A DNA stretch of 64,000 bases from Cyclobacteriaceae bacterium (GTDB lineage: Bacteria > Bacteroidota > Bacteroidia > Cytophagales > Cyclobacteriaceae): contig JANQPQ010000011.1 in assembly GCA_028285445.1 (NCBI GenBank), forward strand, positions 62,001 to 126,000. Reading direction: 5' to 3'. The notes beneath the pieces were generated by a model, which worked only from the letters and a program-made list of their open reading frames with translations, was not told the DNA's origin and did no database searches. Below are positions 33,347-42,097 of the stretch, in pieces (the first letter of the stretch is position 1; every line of letters begins with the position of its first letter). The position numbers and the translations under genes were made by a program.

Positions 33347-34516
33347 ATGAAAAACTCGACCCTACCCCTAATAATGGCAATTGTTGGCGTGCTCTATTGT
33401 ACCCCCCTCCTTGCCCAAGACGAAGACCCGACTGTGGCCTTGGAGCAGTTGGAAGGTGAGGAGAAAATAAAGGGCTACAACGATCTCTATAAAGAATACA
33501 TCAATTCAGAGCCCGAAAAGGCCCTGGAATATGCGAAGATTGCCTTCGAATTATCTCAAGAGGCAGAATACAAAAAGGGAATAGCTTCAGGATACAACAA
33601 TCTTGGTGTATTTCATCGTGGCCAGGGCACCTTAGATAAGGCGCTGGAGTACTACATAAAATCGTTAAGAATAAGCCAGGAAATTGGCAACCGTGAGGGC
33701 GAAGCTACGGCCATGAATAACATTGGCACTATCTACGCGCTAAAAAACGAAAACGATCAGGCATTGGAGAACTTCCTCTACTCTTACAAGATATTTGACA
33801 GCCTTAAGCTGGAGAGCAATATGGTGGGGTCTTTGACCAATATTGGAAATGCCTACAGCTCCAAAGGTGAAGATTATCGGGCTATTGAGTTTTTCAGGGA
33901 AGCCCTGATTAAGTATGAGAGTATTGGTCAAAAGGACAAATTATTCGACCCCCTAACCAGTATCGGCAATATTCATTTTAGAAGGAAAGAATACGATAAG
34001 GCATTTGACTTTTATAACCGCTCGCTGGACATTGAAACCGAAAACAATAACGTTTTCGGACAAGCCTATGCCTACAGCAACATTGGCACGGTATACCTTC
34101 ACCTGAAGAATTATAACAGGGCTCTTGAAAACAAGCAAAAAGCACTGAATTTAGCAGAAACAGTTGGAGCCGCATCCATTCTTCAAGAAGTGAATAAGTC
34201 ACTCTCTGAAATTCACTACCAATTTGGCAACATGCAAAAGGCCTATGAGCACCGGGTTGCCTACGATGAATTGCAGCACCTCCTGAATAGCCAGCAAACA
34301 AATCGTAAGCTGGCCCAACTGGAAGTAGCTTACGAATTTGAAAAGAAGGAAGAAGAACTTGAGAAGCTTAGAGCAGAAAGTGCGCTTAACGCCCTAAGGG
34401 CTGAAAATAGTCGAATCATTATTCTCGTGGGTGTTATGGGTGCTATAATAGTGATGGGCGCTTTTTTCATCGTGTATACATTGCGAAGACACAAAGAAGT
34501 TGAGGTCGCTCAATAG
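33347..34516 (+). CDS. Membrane-anchored TPR protein without output domain
   Basis: A 389-residue protein with signal sequence (MKNSTLPLIMAIVGVLYCTP), six to seven TPR repeats between about 50 and 305 (for example SGYNNLGVFHRGQGTLDKAL, TSIGNIHFRRKEYDKAFDFY), a coiled coil (about 320-360) and one membrane helix near 362-381, ending only a few residues later (RRHKEVEVAQ). This is the sensor half of common Bacteroidota TPR kinases, but no kinase or DNA-binding domain follows and no remnant is seen downstream. ATG 33347 is chosen; TTG 33341 is two codons upstream. The HD protein gene starts 2 bp after its stop. Confidence 0.88.
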   Translation: MKNSTLPLIMAIVGVLYCTPLLAQDEDPTVALEQLEGEEKIKGYNDLYKEYINSEPEKALEYAKIAFELSQEAEYKKGIASGYNNLGVFHRGQGTLDKALEYYIKSLRISQEIGNREGEATAMNNIGTIYALKNENDQALENFLYSYKIFDSLKLESNMVGSLTNIGNAYSSKGEDYRAIEFFREALIKYESIGQKDKLFDPLTSIGNIHFRRKEYDKAFDFYNRSLDIETENNNVFGQAYAYSNIGTVYLHLKNYNRALENKQKALNLAETVGAASILQEVNKSLSEIHYQFGNMQKAYEHRVAYDELQHLLNSQQTNRKLAQLEVAYEFEKKEEELEKLRAESALNALRAENSRIIILVGVMGAIIVMGAFFIVYTLRRHKEVEVAQ

Positions 34517-34518
34517 TT

Positions 34519-35061
34519 ATGACCAGAGACGAGGCCCGAGAAATTCTCCACAACTATACCAGTAGTGAAAGCCTGCTTCGGCATGCCAGAAGTGTTGAAC
34601 TGGTTATGGAAGCGTATGCTGAGAAACTGGGAGAAGATCCTGAAGAGTGGGCTGTCACTGGCATGCTTCATGACGCCGATTACGAAAAGCATCCTGATCA
34701 ACACCCCAATGTAATCGTAGACCTTCTACGCGAGCGCGGAGAAGAGAAAATTGCTCATGCCATCTCAGCACATTACACTAAATGGGGCGTGGCATATGAC
34801 ACCCGTCTCGATAAGGCCCTGTTAGCCTGTGATGAGTTAACGGGGTTTATAATAGCCTGTTCACATGTACGGCCCGACAAAATCGTTGGTATGAAGGCCA
34901 AGTCTGTAACTAAGAAACTAAAGGACAAGAATTTTGCGGCCAAAGTTGAACGAGACGAAGTACAAGCCGGCGCAGAGTTATTTGGGGTAGATATGAATGA
35001 ACATATCAACTTCATTATAGAAGTTCTCCAAAAGAATAAAGAAGAGCTTAGATTGACCTAA
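34519..35061 (+). CDS. HD domain-containing putative phosphohydrolase
   Basis: A 180-residue cytoplasmic protein with the HD metal-binding pattern: His22 (LRHARSVE), His51-Asp52 (GMLHDADYEKHP), His80/His85 (IAHAISAHYTKWG) and Asp105 (LLACDELTGF). HD proteins of this group hydrolyse phosphate esters, often of nucleotides; the exact substrate is not known. It starts 2 bp after the TPR membrane protein and converges on the DUF2807 gene. Confidence 0.88.
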   Translation: MTRDEAREILHNYTSSESLLRHARSVELVMEAYAEKLGEDPEEWAVTGMLHDADYEKHPDQHPNVIVDLLRERGEEKIAHAISAHYTKWGVAYDTRLDKALLACDELTGFIIACSHVRPDKIVGMKAKSVTKKLKDKNFAAKVERDEVQAGAELFGVDMNEHINFIIEVLQKNKEELRLT

Positions 35062-35072
35062 GTGGCCAGACG

Positions 35073-35768
35073 CTAATTTTTGGGGCTAACGTCTCCTCCT
35101 AGCCCAGTATTTACAGAATAATATCTTGGATTTCCCCGAACATCTAAAGAAGCACCCATATTTGCGGATACTGTGGCTTCTCCCAGGGCGTAGACCTTCA
35201 ACGACGCGCCCATATTAGACCTTGCCCGTACTCTTTCTGCTTCAAGATCGAATAGATCTACATCACTTCCCATGGAAGCAATGGCTATCAGGTCATTGGC
35301 CTGACCCCGTAGGTCAACGTCAGAACCGGTATGGCCTCGTACTTCAAGTTTGTCAACGTCCAATGTTAGTTCCATCTGTCCACCAGTATTTGCCTGGGCA
35401 ATAAATGAAGAGGATTTAATGGTAAGTCGGGATGTTACTTCAGCCCCTGTTGAACTATATACCCCCTCTAATCTGTCAACTGGCACCTCAATTCTCACAG
35501 ACCACCATCGGGGTTTTTCCTTCAATGCAGCATAATTCCTAATTCTAAGTCGTAACACTCCACGGGAAGTAGTGGTTTCTATATCTTCCAAATCAACGCC
35601 CCTGGCCTCAATCGTTATCTCACCAGGCTTCCCTTCAACCAAACTTACCTCAACGCCGTTGGAGGCCTTAATAATGTCATAATTGCCAACATCGCGTGTA
35701 ATATCTCTTTGGGCGAAGAGGGTTGTTGACATCAATATCAGTCCAATTATTAGTAGTTGTGTTCTCAT
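35073..35768 (-). CDS. GIN/DUF2807 domain-containing secreted protein
   Basis: A 231-residue protein with signal peptide MRTQLLIIGLILMSTTLFAQ and the beta-helix-like putative auto-transporter adhesin head domain (DUF2807/GIN): repeated short strands such as YDIIKASNGVEVSLVEGK, LEVRGHTGSDVDLRGQANDL and VRARSNMGASLKVYALGEAT with alternating residues and conserved Gly-Ser-Asp turns. It is probably periplasmic or surface exposed. ATG 35768 is chosen because it begins the signal peptide; an in-frame TTG at 35822 would precede it. Function unknown. Confidence 0.87.
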   Translation of the reverse strand: MRTQLLIIGLILMSTTLFAQRDITRDVGNYDIIKASNGVEVSLVEGKPGEITIEARGVDLEDIETTTSRGVLRLRIRNYAALKEKPRWWSVRIEVPVDRLEGVYSSTGAEVTSRLTIKSSSFIAQANTGGQMELTLDVDKLEVRGHTGSDVDLRGQANDLIAIASMGSDVDLFDLEAERVRARSNMGASLKVYALGEATVSANMGASLDVRGNPRYYSVNTGLGGDVSPKN

Positions 35769-35839
35769 CCTTCTGAAGTTGTGTTGGTATAAAGATGCAT
35801 TTGGAGGGCTAAAGGTTGCCAAATGTTAAAAATATATTA

Positions 35840-36439
35840 TTAGGTAAGAACCAGGGTTCTTGACAAAGATTGTCGCCACTCTGGAGGTAAACCAAAGTGT
35901 TCATCTGAGAATCGGTCTAACTCATCCTGGGTTTTTTGGCTAATCAGGTCAGATATCTCCGCCATTACTGGCCCTGAAATCATGTAAGGCATTAATCCCA
36001 GGTGTAGTTGGTTACCTGAGCAATGTGCGGCTATCTGGTATTCAGTAGTCTGGTTTACGTTGCAGCCGCTTACCAGGCACTCTTCAACCCAGGCATTTGG
36101 GTCTGTCTGGTTTTTATCAAACAACTCCTGTCTTCTTCGGAGTAAGTCGGTATTACCTTCAAAATAGTTCTGAATGTTCTGCATTGACTCCTGAGACATC
36201 TCCATGCGCATCTCTTCCGCACATTGCAGGCAGATTGCAAACTCAACAATTACGTCGTTGGCTTGGTATCCCTCATATCGCCTAATTGTCTTCTGAACAA
36301 TGTAATGCACATTTGGATCTAATAGCGAGCACTCGCAGTTGATGCACTTCTCAAACGGTTTGCCCGAAGAGTACGAATGAAAAAGTTTTGGGATATCAGT
36401 TGAAATGAACTCTGGTCGACTTTGCTTCTTTTCTTCCAT
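35840..36439 (-). CDS. Uncharacterised Cys-rich protein, probable zinc binder
   Basis: A 199-residue soluble protein that I do not recognise. The N-terminal half has Cys pairs KCINCEC (about residues 34-40) and ICLQC (about 71-75) spaced like a zinc ribbon; the second half has further cysteines (ECLVSGC, AAHCSG) and ends with helical charged sequence. No signal peptide or membrane helix. It lies about 70 bp after the DUF2807 gene on the opposite flank and 104 bp before the symporter gene end on the same strand, with no clear operon partner. A role in metal binding or protein-protein contacts is inferred only from the cysteine pattern. Confidence 0.72.
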   Translation of the reverse strand: MEEKKQSRPEFISTDIPKLFHSYSSGKPFEKCINCECSLLDPNVHYIVQKTIRRYEGYQANDVIVEFAICLQCAEEMRMEMSQESMQNIQNYFEGNTDLLRRRQELFDKNQTDPNAWVEECLVSGCNVNQTTEYQIAAHCSGNQLHLGLMPYMISGPVMAEISDLISQKTQDELDRFSDEHFGLPPEWRQSLSRTLVLT

Positions 36440-36542
36440 CAATAAGAAATAATCATCTTGAAATTAAATTTAAGGTATATCTCATTGATTCGTGGTTGCA
36501 GGTGTCACAATATTTGAGAAATACGGCAGGGGCTCAAAAAGT

Positions 36543-38222
36543 CTAATCCAGCCGCTTGGGATGTCGAATATCTTCCACCACTACTCTCACGTACTCCGGA
36601 GGTTTAGGGGTTATGCGAGAAACTACCAATGCTACCACCAAATTCACTATCATGGCTATGGTGCCAAAACCTTCAGGAGAGATGCCCATCCACCAATCAT
36701 CTGCAGTGCCACCACCAAAGCCGCCCAGTTTAAATTTTATCATATAGAAAAGCATAAGCAGTATGCCAACCACCATGCCGCTAATGGCTCCCTGGCGGTT
36801 CATACGCTTATCGAATATTCCCAAAATAATGGCTGGAAAGAAAGAAGAAGCGGCCAAACCAAATGCCAGGGCTACAGTGGCTGCCACAAACCCTGGTGGG
36901 TTGATACCAAAGTATCCCGCCACTATTACCGCAAAGCCTGCACCAATTCGGGCCCACATTAGTTCTTGCTTCTCAGTAATATCAGGCTTAATCTGCTTTT
37001 TGATGAGATCGTGGGAGATGCTGGTGGAAATTACTAACAGAAGTCCGGCCGCGGTTGAAAGTGCAGCAGCAAGGCCCCCGGCCGCTACCAGCGCAATGAC
37101 CCAATTAGGTAGCCTGGCAATTTCGGGGTTTGCCAACACCATAATGTCGTTATCAATAGTCAGTTCGTTCTTTGCGGCATCGGCCACATATTGAATCCGT
37201 TCATCTCCATTCTTATCATCAAAGGTGATAAGACCAGTACTCTCCCAATTAGTAAACCAATCGGGCACATTCTTGTACTCCACATTGGAGACCGTATTGA
37301 TCATGTTGGTGCGCGCAAAAGCTGCTATGGCCGGAGCGGTGGTGTAGAGGATGGCGATGAACACCAATGCCCAACCAGCAGATATTCTGGCATCCTTTAC
37401 TCTCGGTACGGTAAAAAAGCGCACAATAACATGTGGAAGTCCTGCGGTGCCTACCATTAATGCAAAGGTGATGGCAAAAACATCTATCATAGCCTTGCTG
37501 CCACTAGTGTAGGCGGCAAATCCCAGTTCTTCATGCAGGTTATCGAGTTTATCCAATAAGTATGTTCCCGAACCATCATTCACCTCTGCACCAAAGCCAA
37601 GTTGAGGCAAGGGGTTGCCTGTTAGCTGTAATGAAATAAAAATGGCTGGTACCATATAGGCGAAGATGAGTACGCAATATTGGGCAACCTGCGTATAGGT
37701 AATGCCTTTCATACCTCCCAAAACGGCATAGAAGAAAACGATGGCCATGCCAATGTAGACACCAGTGTTGATCGGCACCTCCAGGAAACGAGCAAAAACA
37801 ACACCCACGCCCCTCATTTGGCCAGCTACATAAGTAAAGGATACTATCACCGCACAAATTACTGCCACGGTTCGCGCCACATCAGAGTAATAGCGATCCC
37901 CGATAAAGTCGGGCACGGTAAACTTTCCAAACTTTCGCAGATAAGGTGCTAACAGCAATGCCAACAGCACATAGCCACCAGTCCAACCCATTAAGAAAAC
38001 AGCACCATCATAGCCCATAAAAGCAATTAGGCCAGCCATGCTAATGAAAGACGCCGCCGACATCCAATCCGCTGCCGTAGCCATACCGTTGGCGAGGGGC
38101 GGAACACCAACACCAGCTACATAGAAATCTTTGGTAGAGCCAGCCCGTGAGCGAATAGCAATAGCGATATATAGAGCGAAGGTGATACCAACAATGATAT
38201 ATGTCCAGGTTTGAATATCCAT
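36543..38222 (-). CDS. Sodium:solute symporter, acetate-permease-like large subunit
   Basis: A 559-residue SSS-family transporter with about thirteen membrane helices. Family landmarks include DFYVAGVGVPPLANGMATAA near the start, the sodium-site helix ADWMSAASFISMAGLIAF, GGMKGITYTQVAQY and VRFFTVPRVKDAR. The subtype with a separate small DUF4212 subunit (VC_2705-type) is supported by the gene 45 bp upstream. It couples sodium entry to uptake of an organic acid such as acetate; the precise substrate is not certain. A loop of about 60 residues near 320-375 is charged and species-variable. Confidence 0.93.
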   Translation of the reverse strand: MDIQTWTYIIVGITFALYIAIAIRSRAGSTKDFYVAGVGVPPLANGMATAADWMSAASFISMAGLIAFMGYDGAVFLMGWTGGYVLLALLLAPYLRKFGKFTVPDFIGDRYYSDVARTVAVICAVIVSFTYVAGQMRGVGVVFARFLEVPINTGVYIGMAIVFFYAVLGGMKGITYTQVAQYCVLIFAYMVPAIFISLQLTGNPLPQLGFGAEVNDGSGTYLLDKLDNLHEELGFAAYTSGSKAMIDVFAITFALMVGTAGLPHVIVRFFTVPRVKDARISAGWALVFIAILYTTAPAIAAFARTNMINTVSNVEYKNVPDWFTNWESTGLITFDDKNGDERIQYVADAAKNELTIDNDIMVLANPEIARLPNWVIALVAAGGLAAALSTAAGLLLVISTSISHDLIKKQIKPDITEKQELMWARIGAGFAVIVAGYFGINPPGFVAATVALAFGLAASSFFPAIILGIFDKRMNRQGAISGMVVGILLMLFYMIKFKLGGFGGGTADDWWMGISPEGFGTIAMIVNLVVALVVSRITPKPPEYVRVVVEDIRHPKRLD

Positions 38223-38267
38223 GTAGTTAGCGGTTGAAGGGTTGGTTGGTGGTTTTACTTGATTTTG

Positions 38268-38540
38268 CTAGTCTTCGTCTACTCCGTACTTTTTGTCAAG
38301 CTTATTCATCAGATATACATAGACGAAGATGAGAACGACAAAAACATAGATTGACCCTTGTTGTGCAAACCAGAATCCCAACTTAAATCCACCCATTCGG
38401 ATATTGTTGAGACCTTCAGCCCAAAGTATACCAAAACCGAAAGAGGCCAGGAACCAGATAGAAAGCAGGATTAGCAAATAGCGTAGATTCTCACGCCAGT
38501 ACTTCTTAAGGTCGGGTTTAGGGTTGCCGCTATTTTCCAT
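38268..38540 (-). CDS. DUF4212 sodium:solute symporter small subunit
   Basis: A 90-residue protein with two membrane helices: YWRENLRYLLILLSIWFLAS and a second around FAQQGSIYVFVVLIFVYVYL, ending in a charged tail. The YWRENLR opening and GFWFAQQGSI motif identify the DUF4212 family, always paired with VC_2705-type symporters. It precedes the large subunit gene by 45 bp. Confidence 0.93.
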   Translation of the reverse strand: MENSGNPKPDLKKYWRENLRYLLILLSIWFLASFGFGILWAEGLNNIRMGGFKLGFWFAQQGSIYVFVVLIFVYVYLMNKLDKKYGVDED

Positions 38541-38649
38541 AGATTTTGGAGTTAGGTTGGTCTAAAATAGTAAAGAATACAGTTTCATATTTCGGTTTGA
38601 AGTCAAAAGTTGAGCTGCTCCTTTGTGCTCAAACTTGAAACCAGCAAAT

Positions 38650-38681
38650 AAAAAAACCTCGACCCCTCCGAAGAGCCGAGG
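38650..38681 (-). terminator. Rho-independent terminator of the outer-membrane protein gene
   Basis: Reading the minus strand, CCTCG pairs with CGAGG and an inner CTC pairs with GAG around a UUCG tetraloop, followed by seven T residues (plus-strand A-run at 38650-38656). It lies 26 bp after the stop codon at 38708. Confidence 0.82.
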
Positions 38682-38707
38682 CTGAATAAAAAAACTCACC
38701 ACTTCAA

Positions 38708-41557
38708 TTAACCACTACTTTTACCAAATTTTCGAAGGTTATAAGTAAATGACAACATAAAATATTGCTGTAAAACTTCCGTTCTCACATCCTCTACGTA
38801 GGTCTCCGTAACATTCCTTACAATGCTTTGGTTTTCCTTAAGAATATCAAATACGCTTAATTTAATCTCCGCATTTTGGTCTTTGAATAACTTCTTACCA
38901 AGGCTCACATTCCAAATCAGGAAGTCTTCATTAAACTCATCAGATAATCCCCGGTAGATATAATTGGACATTTCACTTCTAATGACAATGCCTTTCCAAA
39001 CGATCAAATTCAGGTTGAGGCCGGCATTATGGAAGAAATAATCATTGTCCAATTCGGGTTGAATACTATTATCAACTGTATTGAAGTTACCACTGTACGA
39101 CAAGGTAAAATCGACCTTCTCGCTGATATTGCTGGCCAGAACCAAGCCTTGGGTAATTGTGTGAGAATCTGATATATTCTCTGCATTGTTTATCAAGCCA
39201 GGAGTGCGATTGTAGGTATAGGAGGTGCTTAGATTCAGATTGGACTTCAAGAGCTTCACCGGAAAACCATAGGTTAAGAAACTGCGGGCATTCCAATAGC
39301 CATCAAGGTTTACCGGGTTACTGAATTGCGAGCCGCGGTTCAGTATGGCTCCATTACTAAGGGTCATATCCTGGTCAGCAATAATGGTAGAGTTACCGAT
39401 GTAGTCGCCAGTTTTTCTCACAAAAAAGAACAAGAAAAAGCTCCTTGAAGTAAGGGGATCTGTGAGGGAATATCTTGCCAAAGCAATATGGTCAGTAGTT
39501 TGATCCAGGTTGGGATTCCCTGAAGAAAGTTGGGTCGGGTTGCTGTTATCTACCACATCCTGGAGTTGCGAGATTGAAGGAGCGTTGGTTCTGCTGCGGT
39601 AGAAAATCCTCAAATTCTGCTTCTCTGAAATACGATACATCAGCATGGCATTGGGCAGCAAATTGGTGAAGGAGCGATTTACTTCCGTTGGGGTGGGGAA
39701 AAGTCGATCGCCCGTGATCTCCGCATGCTGATATGATAGGCCAGCCGTCATAAATAATTTGTTACCATCTAACCGCAGCCGATAACTTGCACCGGCCCGG
39801 TGCGTGATATAATCCGATTCAAAGGTGTTACTCAACGCAGTATCCAGTTCAGTAAACGCATCATCGCTGAGGCTGTAATTCATCGTTCTGCGATCAGACT
39901 GGCTATTGGTCAGTGAAGCATTGTATGTCAATTGCAGCTGCCCTCCTTGTCCCAGCGGTTCAGTATAATTTAAATTTCCTGAAAGTGTATAGCCATCAGA
40001 TAATGGTATTGTTTCCTGGAAAAGGCTGTCCATTTGAGTTTGGCCTCCGGCGAAAAACTGATTCTCTGACTCAAGGATGGTAGAACCATCAGAATCGTTA
40101 AAAGATGTTCTGGCATTCAGGGAAATTGTTCTTCCCCTTTTCTCAAATCGATGCCGCAACAAGAGATTATTTGAAATATTATATCCACTGGTATTACTGG
40201 TAGTAATATTTATAGATTGATTGAGAGGGTTGAGCGGGTCAATGAATGTGTTGCTACCAAGCTCATTATAAGATTCATTGTTTTGGAAGTTTATAGAAGG
40301 TGTATATATCAGCGAGTTGCTTTCGTCAATGCTATACTCCAATCGCATATTCAGCCTGTGGTTGGTATTGTTACTGGTAGTGAAGTTGTTTTCCTCATAA
40401 AACTGGCTGGAACCATCAACGAGGAAAATCTCCTGGTTGACAAACTCCCTGTTCGTATTATCAGAGTTATTGAAGAAGTAGCTTCCCGACAGTTTCAGGT
40501 TCTCTCCCCATTCATCGCTGAAGTTCAACCCAAAGGAATGCGTTTGAGTGATTCCATTCTGTGTTCCTACCAGGAAATTGTTTACACTATTACCACGACC
40601 AAAACGGCGGCCACCACCACCTCCACCTGGGGCGAATCGGATACCGCCGCCTCCACCAGTAAAGCTCCTCCTCTGATTGGAAGTACCAACCACGCCTAGT
40701 AAGTCTTGGGTGGAAAAATTCTGATCACTGATGTTATTTGACATCCCGATGAGGGAGATTCGTTGCGTTTCGTTGAAAATATTTAGTAAGGCACCAGCCA
40801 GGTAGCGATCGTCCGTACCGTAGCCGCCATATACTTTTCCAAACTGGCTGGTTTTTAAGTTTGAACGAGTTACAATGTTGATGGTCTTTTGGGAATTGCC
40901 GTCATCAAACCCAGTAAACTGCGATTGATCACTGGCGCGGTCGAAGACCTCAATCCGTTCAATCACTTCAGCCGGAAGTGATCTCAGTGCTAATTGAGGA
41001 TCATTACCGAAAAATTCACGGCCGTCTACCAGCACCCTTTGCACGTCTTCGCCTTGTGCATTTACGGTACCGTTTTCTATGGTGATTCCTGGCATTTTCC
41101 TGATCAGATCTGCAGCATCAGCATCAGGGTTGGTCTTATAAGCATCCGCATTGAAGGCCGTAGTATCACCCTTTTGAATAGCGGCGGGAGTCTCTCCTAC
41201 CACTTTAACTTCGTCCAACAGCTTGGCCTCTGGCTGCATTTTCACTTCGCCAATGGAAGTTGCTTGTTCAACTATGCGCACAAACTTCTTGAGCCTGGCA
41301 TAGCCTACATAGCTAACCTCCAGGCTGTAAAAAGTCTTACTAAGCCCCTCAAAAGTAAAGTTGCCATTGGCGTCGGCTACAGCGTAGAACTGGTTGTCAG
41401 GGGTTCGAACCTCTGTTAGCACCAGATTAGCTCCAATTAGGGCTGAGTTATCATCACTGGCCAGAAGGCGCCCAGTGAGTTTGTACTCCTGGGCAAAAGC
41501 TTCGGCGGAGACAATACAAAGTAGTACTACTACAAATATGGATCTCAGTTTTCGCAT
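38708..41557 (-). CDS. TonB-dependent receptor-like outer-membrane beta-barrel protein
   Basis: A 949-residue outer-membrane protein. Signal peptide (1-22), CarboxypepD_reg-like domain (about 25-108, YKLTGRLLASDDNSALIGAN), plug domain (about 115-230, RKMPGITIENGTVNAQGEDV, RIEVFDRASDQSQF) and a large barrel of the outer-membrane beta-barrel family 3 type. A Gly-rich loop at residues 301-322 (GGGGG, then GGGGGGRRFGRG) interrupts the first barrel strands and may be surface exposed. No TonB box is evident. It follows a Spy-like gene by 7 bp and ends at a clear terminator, so the two form a bicistronic unit. Substrate unknown. Confidence 0.9.
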   Translation of the reverse strand: MRKLRSIFVVVLLCIVSAEAFAQEYKLTGRLLASDDNSALIGANLVLTEVRTPDNQFYAVADANGNFTFEGLSKTFYSLEVSYVGYARLKKFVRIVEQATSIGEVKMQPEAKLLDEVKVVGETPAAIQKGDTTAFNADAYKTNPDADAADLIRKMPGITIENGTVNAQGEDVQRVLVDGREFFGNDPQLALRSLPAEVIERIEVFDRASDQSQFTGFDDGNSQKTINIVTRSNLKTSQFGKVYGGYGTDDRYLAGALLNIFNETQRISLIGMSNNISDQNFSTQDLLGVVGTSNQRRSFTGGGGGIRFAPGGGGGGRRFGRGNSVNNFLVGTQNGITQTHSFGLNFSDEWGENLKLSGSYFFNNSDNTNREFVNQEIFLVDGSSQFYEENNFTTSNNTNHRLNMRLEYSIDESNSLIYTPSINFQNNESYNELGSNTFIDPLNPLNQSINITTSNTSGYNISNNLLLRHRFEKRGRTISLNARTSFNDSDGSTILESENQFFAGGQTQMDSLFQETIPLSDGYTLSGNLNYTEPLGQGGQLQLTYNASLTNSQSDRRTMNYSLSDDAFTELDTALSNTFESDYITHRAGASYRLRLDGNKLFMTAGLSYQHAEITGDRLFPTPTEVNRSFTNLLPNAMLMYRISEKQNLRIFYRSRTNAPSISQLQDVVDNSNPTQLSSGNPNLDQTTDHIALARYSLTDPLTSRSFFLFFFVRKTGDYIGNSTIIADQDMTLSNGAILNRGSQFSNPVNLDGYWNARSFLTYGFPVKLLKSNLNLSTSYTYNRTPGLINNAENISDSHTITQGLVLASNISEKVDFTLSYSGNFNTVDNSIQPELDNDYFFHNAGLNLNLIVWKGIVIRSEMSNYIYRGLSDEFNEDFLIWNVSLGKKLFKDQNAEIKLSVFDILKENQSIVRNVTETYVEDVRTEVLQQYFMLSFTYNLRKFGKSSG

Positions 41558-41564
41558 TAGTTTT

Positions 41565-41954
41565 CTATGAACCGCTAAATCCGCGACGGCGATTTTTTCT
41601 AAGTTCCTCCAGCAAGGTTTCGTATTCCGTAAACTGCTCGGCTGTGAGAATCTCTTTCATTGAGTCATCTTTCTCTTTGCGCACCTTCATCATCGACTCT
41701 CGCATACCTTCCCTGTCTCCAGGTGTCATGTTCTTCCTGGCTTCCGCGAAGGAAGTGGCATAGTTCTCGTAGATCACATCGATAATTGCTTTTTGGTCGT
41801 CAGTCAGAGCGGCTAGTTTTTCATAAACTTTTTCCTTCTCCCGGTTAGCCATTTGCGTAGGATCGAAATTACGGCGCTGCTGCCTCTGTTCCTGGGCAAG
41901 TAACATTGATCCAACCATCAACATCAATAACGTTAGTATTGTAACCTTTTTCAT
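41565..41954 (-). CDS. Spy/CpxP-like periplasmic protein
   Basis: A 129-residue protein: signal peptide MKKVTILTLLMLMVGSMLLA followed by a highly charged helical domain rich in Arg, Lys, Glu and Met. Two LTxxQ-type motifs (LTDDQKAIIDVIYENYATSF and LTAEQFTEYETLLEELRKNR) match the Spy/CpxP fold, which forms a cradle-shaped periplasmic chaperone. It lies 7 bp before the large outer-membrane protein and may protect that protein during transit; this role is an inference. Confidence 0.8.
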   Translation of the reverse strand: MKKVTILTLLMLMVGSMLLAQEQRQQRRNFDPTQMANREKEKVYEKLAALTDDQKAIIDVIYENYATSFAEARKNMTPGDREGMRESMMKVRKEKDDSMKEILTAEQFTEYETLLEELRKNRRRGFSGS

Positions 41955-42097
41955 ACCTCAATTAACCTGTTTTTTTAGGCAAAAGTTGGGGCCGAAAGGG
42001 TCCCTTTGAAATAAATTCAACCAACGCAGCATTCTCTTCAACCAACACCAAAAAAGGCCGTAATTGGGGATTCACGCATAGTTTATATATTGCCGCT

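Noticed and set aside
33347-34516. Frameshifted or truncated TPR histidine kinase
   Set aside because: No kinase-like sequence in any frame follows the stop, and the next gene starts within 2 bp, so a short intact protein is more likely than a broken one.
36492-37194. Open frames antisense to the symporter gene
   Set aside because: Composition rich in His, Tyr and Pro and no family features; they are shadows of the sodium:solute symporter reading frame.
41400-41413. GGGGTTCGAACCTC, like a tRNA T-arm
   Set aside because: It lies inside the coding sequence of the outer-membrane protein and no acceptor, D or anticodon arms can be folded around it.
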